Shown here: in pieces, positions 59,686-64,000 of the stretch
Numbering within the stretch: the stretch's first letter is position 1
Layout: each line of letters starts with the position of its first letter
DNA from: Sporomusa acidovorans
GTDB taxonomy: Bacteria; Bacillota; Negativicutes; Sporomusales; Sporomusaceae
Length of the DNA: 64,000 nucleotides
NCBI RefSeq assembly: GCF_900101845.1
Contig: NZ_FNAM01000013.1
Coordinates: forward strand, 62,001-126,000
Direction of reading: 5' to 3'
Translations under genes and position numbers: made by a program
The notes under the pieces: generated by a model
Database searches by the model: none
Told to the model about the DNA's origin: nothing
Seen by the model: only the letters and a program-made list of their open reading frames with translations

Positions 59686-60714
59686 ATGTTAAATTTTTTC
59701 AATGAAATAGTAAATCAAATTATACACGGTCGCTTTGAAACGCATTTAGTAGTTTTCATTATTTGCCTGGGACTAGGTATTATCATGCTTCAGTGGATAT
59801 GTACTAGGATACTCAAAATAATTGCAAAAGGAGCAAATATCTCTTACTTCCTATTACAGCAAACATTTAGAGGAATACCCACCTTACTAGGCATTCTCAT
59901 TGGTATCTACATGGCTATGGAATTTCTGGATATTCCACCGGGACCGATGCAATTTCTCCACCATTTGTTCCATTCTGTTGTCATTATGATCTTGACCCTT
60001 ATGGTAGCCCACCTGGCCTCTGGGTATCTTAAGTATAAACTAGGGAAAAGTTCTGAATATTATGCTTCTACTTCGATCTTAGTTACAACAATTGACCTGA
60101 CTGTTTACGCCATCGGCGCATTGGTGTTGCTGGAATCCTTAGGAGTTTCCATTTCACCACTTATTACCGCTTTGGGCGTTGGCGGTTTGGCTACCGCTTT
60201 GGCATTACAGGACACTTTGGCAAATTTATTTTCCGGTATCAACACCCTGCTGTCCAAACAAATCAAGATAGGTGATTTTATCAAACTCTCCACGGGCGAA
60301 GAAGGCCATGTGGTAGATATGAACTGGCGCAATACAACAATAAAAACTCCGACTGAGAATATGGTAGTAGTACCCAACAAAAATATTGCTTCTTCTATAA
60401 TTACTAATTATGCGCAGCCTTTCGCGGAATGTTCTATTTCTATTCCCATAGGAGTCAGTTATGAAAGTGATTTGGACCATGTGGAGAAAGTTACCGCCGC
60501 AGTTGCCAAAGAAGTCCTCGAAGAAACCCAAGGAGGCGTAAAAGGGGTTCAACCATTAGTTCGATACTGCAGTTTTGGCGAGTACGGTATCAACTTCAAT
60601 GTTATATTGCGAGTCAAAACCGTAACGGATCAGTCCTTAATTCGTCACCAATTTATTAAAAGAATTTATGCACGTTATCAGCAGGAAGGAATAGTAATTC
60701 CAGTCCAGAGGTAA
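59686..60714 (+). CDS. MscS-family mechanosensitive channel
   Basis: The 342-residue protein has four or more hydrophobic helices, the pore-lining helix ITALGVGGLATALALQDTLANLF typical of MscS, and the cytoplasmic beta domain (GDFIKLSTGEEGHVVDMNWR, VVVPNKNIASSIITNY). It opens under membrane tension after osmotic downshock. GGAGG precedes the ATG by six bases. Confidence 0.9.
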   Translation: MLNFFNEIVNQIIHGRFETHLVVFIICLGLGIIMLQWICTRILKIIAKGANISYFLLQQTFRGIPTLLGILIGIYMAMEFLDIPPGPMQFLHHLFHSVVIMILTLMVAHLASGYLKYKLGKSSEYYASTSILVTTIDLTVYAIGALVLLESLGVSISPLITALGVGGLATALALQDTLANLFSGINTLLSKQIKIGDFIKLSTGEEGHVVDMNWRNTTIKTPTENMVVVPNKNIASSIITNYAQPFAECSISIPIGVSYESDLDHVEKVTAAVAKEVLEETQGGVKGVQPLVRYCSFGEYGINFNVILRVKTVTDQSLIRHQFIKRIYARYQQEGIVIPVQR

Positions 60715-60790
60715 AAGGCCAATTTTGAGTGCGCCTTTTACCATTTATCCCTTCTTTTCATTACGGAGGTCTTTGGGGTATCTATTTTAG

Positions 60791-61066
60791 ACGGAATTCA
60801 GTTTAATCACCGAATCCTACTGGTACATTTATGATTGCAGCATGGTTGCCGGCAATCTCCATCTTCTTGCCGAGGAAGAGGGGCTCGGGTGCTGCTGGAT
60901 TGGGGAAGCCCATAATATATTCGCTGACCCAATGGTAAAAAAGGAACTCGGAATTCCGGAAAAGTACGCATTAGTTGCACCGCTGATTATTGGCCATCCG
61001 GCAGGCAAAAAGTCTGTTACCGAGAGTCCGAACAAGAGGAAACCGTTTGGGATTATATTTATCTAG
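60791..61066 (+). pseudogene. Nitroreductase C-terminal fragment
   Basis: The frame reads YDCSMVAGNLHLLAEEEGLG, CCWIGEA and YALVAPLIIGHPAGK to the stop at 61066. This is the last third of an FMN nitroreductase. A stop precedes at 60788 and no start region exists. Confidence 0.75.
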
Positions 61067-61102
61067 TACTTGAGTCAATTAAAATTATTGGTATAATTGA
61101 AT

Positions 61103-61235
61103 CTATATATTCCGCCTTAAAGAATACTGCAGGCGCAGGTGGGCGGTGCATTGACAACGCTCCACCACTGGCGTTTGACTTCCGCTTTTGCCAACACACC
61201 ACCCGCCTGCACAAATCTTTAACACGTTGTATATA
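61103..61235 (-). repeat. 133-bp intergenic repeat, copy 2 (inverted)
   Basis: Identical over 133 bases to the reverse complement of 8406-8538. It follows the nitroreductase remnant and is 15 bases from the 70-bp repeat copy 2. Confidence 0.85.
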
Positions 61236-61250
61236 AATCAGCAAATCTTC

Positions 61251-61320
61251 GATAATAAAAACGCCTCAAGCAGCTTGACCGACAAAGTTCCGGCTGCTTG
61301 AGGCGTTTTCCATGGTGGAG
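61251..61320. repeat. 70-bp hairpin repeat, copy 2
   Basis: Matches 42574-42643 except for a few positions. The stem AAAAACGCCTCAAGCAGC/GCTGCTTGAGGCGTTTT is perfect and the loop with CCGACAAAGTTCCG is conserved. Confidence 0.75.
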
Positions 61321-61330
61321 GAAATCTTTT

Positions 61331-61405
61331 TCACGCGATAGGAGAAGCAAAGAGACGCTCATTTTGCTTCCCATCAAAATGTTTCGTTTTCTTTTGACCC
61401 GACAT
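61331..61405 (-). CDS. Very short frame of unknown status
   Basis: Twenty-four codons on the minus strand (SGQKKTKHFDGKQNERLFAS) from ATG 61405, preceded by GGGGG ten bases upstream. The composition is hydrophilic and basic. It may be the start of a lost gene rather than a real protein. The hairpin at 61409-61452 lies directly upstream. Confidence 0.2.
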   Translation of the reverse strand: MSGQKKTKHFDGKQNERLFASPIA

Positions 61406-61408
61406 ACT

Positions 61409-61452
61409 AATACCCCCAGTTATAGTTTGCTTATTCTATAACTGAGGGTATT
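61409..61452 (-). terminator. Hairpin downstream of glmS
   Basis: AATACCCCCAGTTATAG pairs with CTATAACTGAGGGTATT around ten bases, 60 bases after the glmS stop. It lacks a clear T-run but is the only candidate terminator for glmS. Confidence 0.45.
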
Positions 61453-61511
61453 TAGCAATCTTCGTTTTTATTGACTCAGTTCAACCTGAGGTGGTGTCTT
61501 TTCCAAGCTTC

Positions 61512-63341
61512 TTATTCCACTGTCACGCTTTTGGCCAAATTTCTCGGTTTATCCACGTCGCAGCCACGCGTTACCGCAGCATAGTAAGCCAGTAATTGCA
61601 GTGGTATGACGGAGAGAATGGGTGTCAGGAATTTATCCGTTGCCGGAATATAGATGGTATGGTCAACATGTTTTTCAATCTCTTTGTCGCCTTTGAGCCC
61701 AATCCCGATGACAACGGCATCCCGGGCTTTCACTTCCTTGATATTGCTGAGCATTTTGTCATAAACATCTTTTTGGGTAGCTAAGGCGATGACCGGCACT
61801 CCCTCGATGATCAGTGCCAGGGTACCGTGTTTGAGTTCGCCGGCGGCGTATGCTTCGGCATGAATATAGGAAATTTCTTTGAGTTTGAGAGAACCTTCGA
61901 GGGCTACGGCATAGTCCAGGGAACGGCCAAGGAAGAATACGTCTTCGTTAAAGCCGTATTTCTGGGCAAAGGTTTTAATGGGTTCAACGTCTTCCAGCAA
62001 TTCATGGACTTGACTCGGCAAGTTGCGCAGTTCCTGGCAAAGTTCGCGGGCTCTGGCCTGGGGCAGCGTGCCCTTGAGCGATCCCATATAAATGGCCAGC
62101 ATAGCCATAATAATAAGCTGGGTGGTATATGCCTTGGTTGAAGCTACCGCGATCTCCGGACCGGCCCAGGTATAGATAACCTGATCAGCCTCGCGGGCGA
62201 TAGAGGAACCGACCACATTGGTAACGGCAAGTACGCGCGATCCCAATTTTTTAGCTTCCTTTAATGCGGCCAGTGTATCCAGTGTTTCGCCAGACTGGCT
62301 GATTATAAGCGTTAACGTCTGATCGTCAATAAGCGGTGAACGATACCGGAATTCGGAAGCCACATCGACTTCTACCGGAATGCGGGCCAGGTTTTCGATC
62401 AGATATTTGCCGACGATTCCGGCATGATAGGCCGTGCCGCAGGCAACAACAGCGATCTTTTTAATGGCTGTGACATCTTCCTTAAGCCATTGCAGTTCCT
62501 CAAAGTTTATACCATTGTCATCCTTGGCGATCCGTCCGGTCATGGTTTCCCGGACAGCCTTAGGCTGCTCGTAAATTTCTTTGATCATGAAATGCTCATA
62601 GCCGCCTCTTTCAGCCGCTTCCGCATCCCAGTTAACCTCAAATACTTTTTTAGTGAGCGGTACCCCCTGCCGGTTTGTCACCCACACGGAGTCCTTAGTG
62701 ACAATGGCCATTTCACCATCACTCAGGATATACGTTCTGCGCGTCCGGTTAATGATGGCGGGAATATCGGAGGCAATAAAGTTCTCCCCTTCACCAAGGC
62801 CGATAACCAATGGATTGTCTTGTTTGGTGCAAATTAGTTTATCCGGCTCATCCTGGCACATAAAAACCAGGGCATAGGAGCCTTCAATATTTTCCAGAAC
62901 TTTTTTAACAGTCGCCTCAAAATCTCCCTGGTAGTATTCTTCCAGCAGATGAGCGATCACTTCCGTATCGGTTTCCGAGGTAAATTTATGGCCTTTAGCC
63001 AGCAGTTTTTCCTTGAGGTGCATATAGTTTTCAATAATGCCGTTATGCACAACAACAAACTTGCCGGTACAATCGGTATGCGGATGAGAGTTGGCGTCAG
63101 AGGGACGGCCATGTGTTGCCCAGCGGGTGTGGCCAATGCCAACATGACCTGCCAGCGGACTAATTTCAACTTTTTTGGCAAGTATATTCAGTCGGCCAAC
63201 ACTTTTTTCTACATGTATACTGTTGCCGTCAAAGACAGCGATGCCCGCCGAATCATAACCCCGGTATTCAAGTTTGCTCATTCCTTCCAATAAAAAGGGA
63301 GCAGCCTGATCGGGACCAATATAGCCTACAATACCACACAT
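61512..63341 (-). CDS. glmS: Glutamine-fructose-6-phosphate aminotransferase
   Basis: The 609-residue enzyme makes glucosamine-6-phosphate from fructose-6-phosphate and glutamine for cell wall synthesis. The glutaminase domain starts with the nucleophile Cys (MCGIVGYIG) and contains GHTRWATHG; the two SIS domains have ISQSGETLDT and the C-terminal KPRNLAKSVTVE. Length is normal. GGAGG lies eight bases before the ATG. It is controlled by the ribozyme in its leader. Confidence 0.97.
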   Translation of the reverse strand: MCGIVGYIGPDQAAPFLLEGMSKLEYRGYDSAGIAVFDGNSIHVEKSVGRLNILAKKVEISPLAGHVGIGHTRWATHGRPSDANSHPHTDCTGKFVVVHNGIIENYMHLKEKLLAKGHKFTSETDTEVIAHLLEEYYQGDFEATVKKVLENIEGSYALVFMCQDEPDKLICTKQDNPLVIGLGEGENFIASDIPAIINRTRRTYILSDGEMAIVTKDSVWVTNRQGVPLTKKVFEVNWDAEAAERGGYEHFMIKEIYEQPKAVRETMTGRIAKDDNGINFEELQWLKEDVTAIKKIAVVACGTAYHAGIVGKYLIENLARIPVEVDVASEFRYRSPLIDDQTLTLIISQSGETLDTLAALKEAKKLGSRVLAVTNVVGSSIAREADQVIYTWAGPEIAVASTKAYTTQLIIMAMLAIYMGSLKGTLPQARARELCQELRNLPSQVHELLEDVEPIKTFAQKYGFNEDVFFLGRSLDYAVALEGSLKLKEISYIHAEAYAAGELKHGTLALIIEGVPVIALATQKDVYDKMLSNIKEVKARDAVVIGIGLKGDKEIEKHVDHTIYIPATDKFLTPILSVIPLQLLAYYAAVTRGCDVDKPRNLAKSVTVE

Positions 63342-63404
63342 ATATATAATCCTCCTAAAATGTCAATACCAAGTATCACGAAATTGTCATCGCCTGTAGG
63401 CGAT

Positions 63405-63556
63405 ATGGATTTTGTTGCACGCTGCCGTTTTGTGCCGCAGATCACCCTGCGGATTTGTCGGCAAGCTCACGACGGCAACCGCCGAGAGGCATCCGCTGAC
63501 TGCTCGATGAACCTCTACCTCGTCTGCTTGGAACCAATTTCCAAGCACCAGCGCTT
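63405..63556 (-). ncRNA. glmS ribozyme: glmS ribozyme (glucosamine-6-phosphate riboswitch)
   Basis: In the glmS leader the minus strand contains the core signatures of the self-cleaving riboswitch: AGCGCTGG at the expected cleavage end (A at 63555, G at 63554), GACGAGGTAGAGGTTCATCG, GCGGATGCCTC with CGGC, and a P4-like hairpin AGGGTGATCTGCGGCAC. It cleaves the mRNA when glucosamine-6-phosphate binds, lowering GlmS. The 3' boundary is approximate. Confidence 0.9.
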
Positions 63557-63910
63557 TTGGTTTAGTTTTTGTCGCAATCCTTATTCTTATCCTTAGCTCT
63601 GTCATTCTCACCTTCTTCCTAATTCATTAGCTGGGCCGAAAGCTATAGGCCGCCGGCAGCAGCTATACCTTTAAGGGATATATAGCTATTCTATCCGGTG
63701 AGACGTACTTTTTCTCCGGATAATAACTATACATATGCAAAGGAGCACTATTTAGTGCTCCTTCGCTATATTCTATCTTATTGTAATATAGTTTACCCCA
63801 TTGGTCAATAACCGTTTACGTACTGATCAGGGGATGTTCATGAAAAATAAGTTATAAAAAAAGAGGAAAAAAGAGAGAAATAGAAAATATAAGGCAATGA
63901 GGTGAAGAAG
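63557..63910. other. Upstream leader of glmS and insertion-sequence margin
   Basis: No gene is supported. On the minus strand, before the ribozyme, are several stems: GGAGCAC/GTGCTCC (63742-63761), TATCCGG/CCGGATA (63693-63724), AGCTATA/TATAGCT (about 63655-63690) and a GGCC/GGCC stem near 63635-63650. They form a long structured leader or a terminator of an unseen transcript. The plus-strand end holds the A-rich approach to the transposase gene. Confidence 0.4.
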
Positions 63911-64000
63911 ATGGAAAATCTCATTGCGATATTAGAAAAAGTGTCAGATCCACGACAGGCATGGAAGATTAAACATAAGCTATCGGACATATTACTCATC
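63911..64000 (+). mobile_element. ISAs1-family transposase, N-terminal end (runs off the window)
   Basis: From ATG 63911, preceded by GAGGTGAAGAAG, the frame is open to the edge and reads MENLIAILEKVSDPRQAWK and KHKLSDILLI. This is the start of the DDE_Tnp_1-associated N-terminal domain of ISAs1-type transposases (pattern DPR then LSDILL). The rest of the element is outside the window. Confidence 0.65.

Noticed and set aside
63387-63611. 74-codon frame upstream of glmS with a good ribosome binding site
   Set aside because: It covers the glmS ribozyme, whose conserved RNA signatures explain the sequence better.

Overview
The window looks like chromosomal DNA of a Negativicutes bacterium (Firmicutes with an outer membrane), most like Sporomusa/Pelosinus. 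The pointers are an S-layer-homology porin of the OmpM type, Firmicutes-style promoters and ribosome binding sites, a glmS ribozyme and the general gene content. No rRNA or tRNA gene was seen.

Layout. 1-0.9 kb: end of a gap gene. 1-28.9 kb: an accessory block, mostly on the minus strand. It holds two SsuABC-like importers, a rhodanese, an ArsS-type radical SAM gene and a catalytically degenerate paralogue, two Rep_3-like proteins of equal length, and a lipoate ligase. It also holds an uncharacterised redox/radical-SAM gene set (CoA ligase, TrsS-like radical SAM, TrsM-like methyltransferase, small CxxC protein, FAD/Fe-S/CCG oxidoreductase, lipoyl protein, DUF5714), a BioB-like radical SAM, an FtsX/LolD exporter, a CobW GTPase, a frameshifted aquaglyceroporin and an ArsM methyltransferase. 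28.7-33.7 kb: a graveyard of broken genes (DUF5714, MerR, AraC, aldo/keto reductase, flavodoxins, DUF362) with one intact MerR gene and four promoters of the MerR 19-bp-spacer type. 33.7-42.5 kb: kdpFABC and kdpDE. 42.8-45 kb: phosphoesterase and DUF2935. 45-53 kb: a complete oxidative L-fucose operon with an IclR regulator. 53-61 kb: a candidate small RNA, a sigma-54 regulator, an ArsM-ArsN2 fusion with MarR, an Eis-like acetyltransferase, MscS and fragments. 61.5-64 kb: glmS with its ribozyme and the start of an ISAs1-type transposase.

Main discovery. The transcription units of the first block share one promoter-operator design. A sigma-A promoter, mostly TTGCAA-N17-TATAAT, has its -35 box inside a dyad TTGCAA-N12-TTGCAA. 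It occurs before the first importer, before each rep-like gene, before arsS, before the Trs/lipoyl operon, before the second transporter operon and before the arsM operon. In four cases the promoter is followed by a short leader ending in an intrinsic terminator-like hairpin and then a second copy of the dyad, with operator centres 113-118 bp apart (about 11 helical turns). The two Rep_3-like winged-helix proteins are themselves preceded by the motif and are the best candidates for the regulators. I infer a single coordinated regulon that joins arsenic methylation/arsenosugar-type chemistry (ArsM, ArsS, aquaglyceroporin) to an unknown lipoyl-dependent redox pathway. The product and substrate are unknown.
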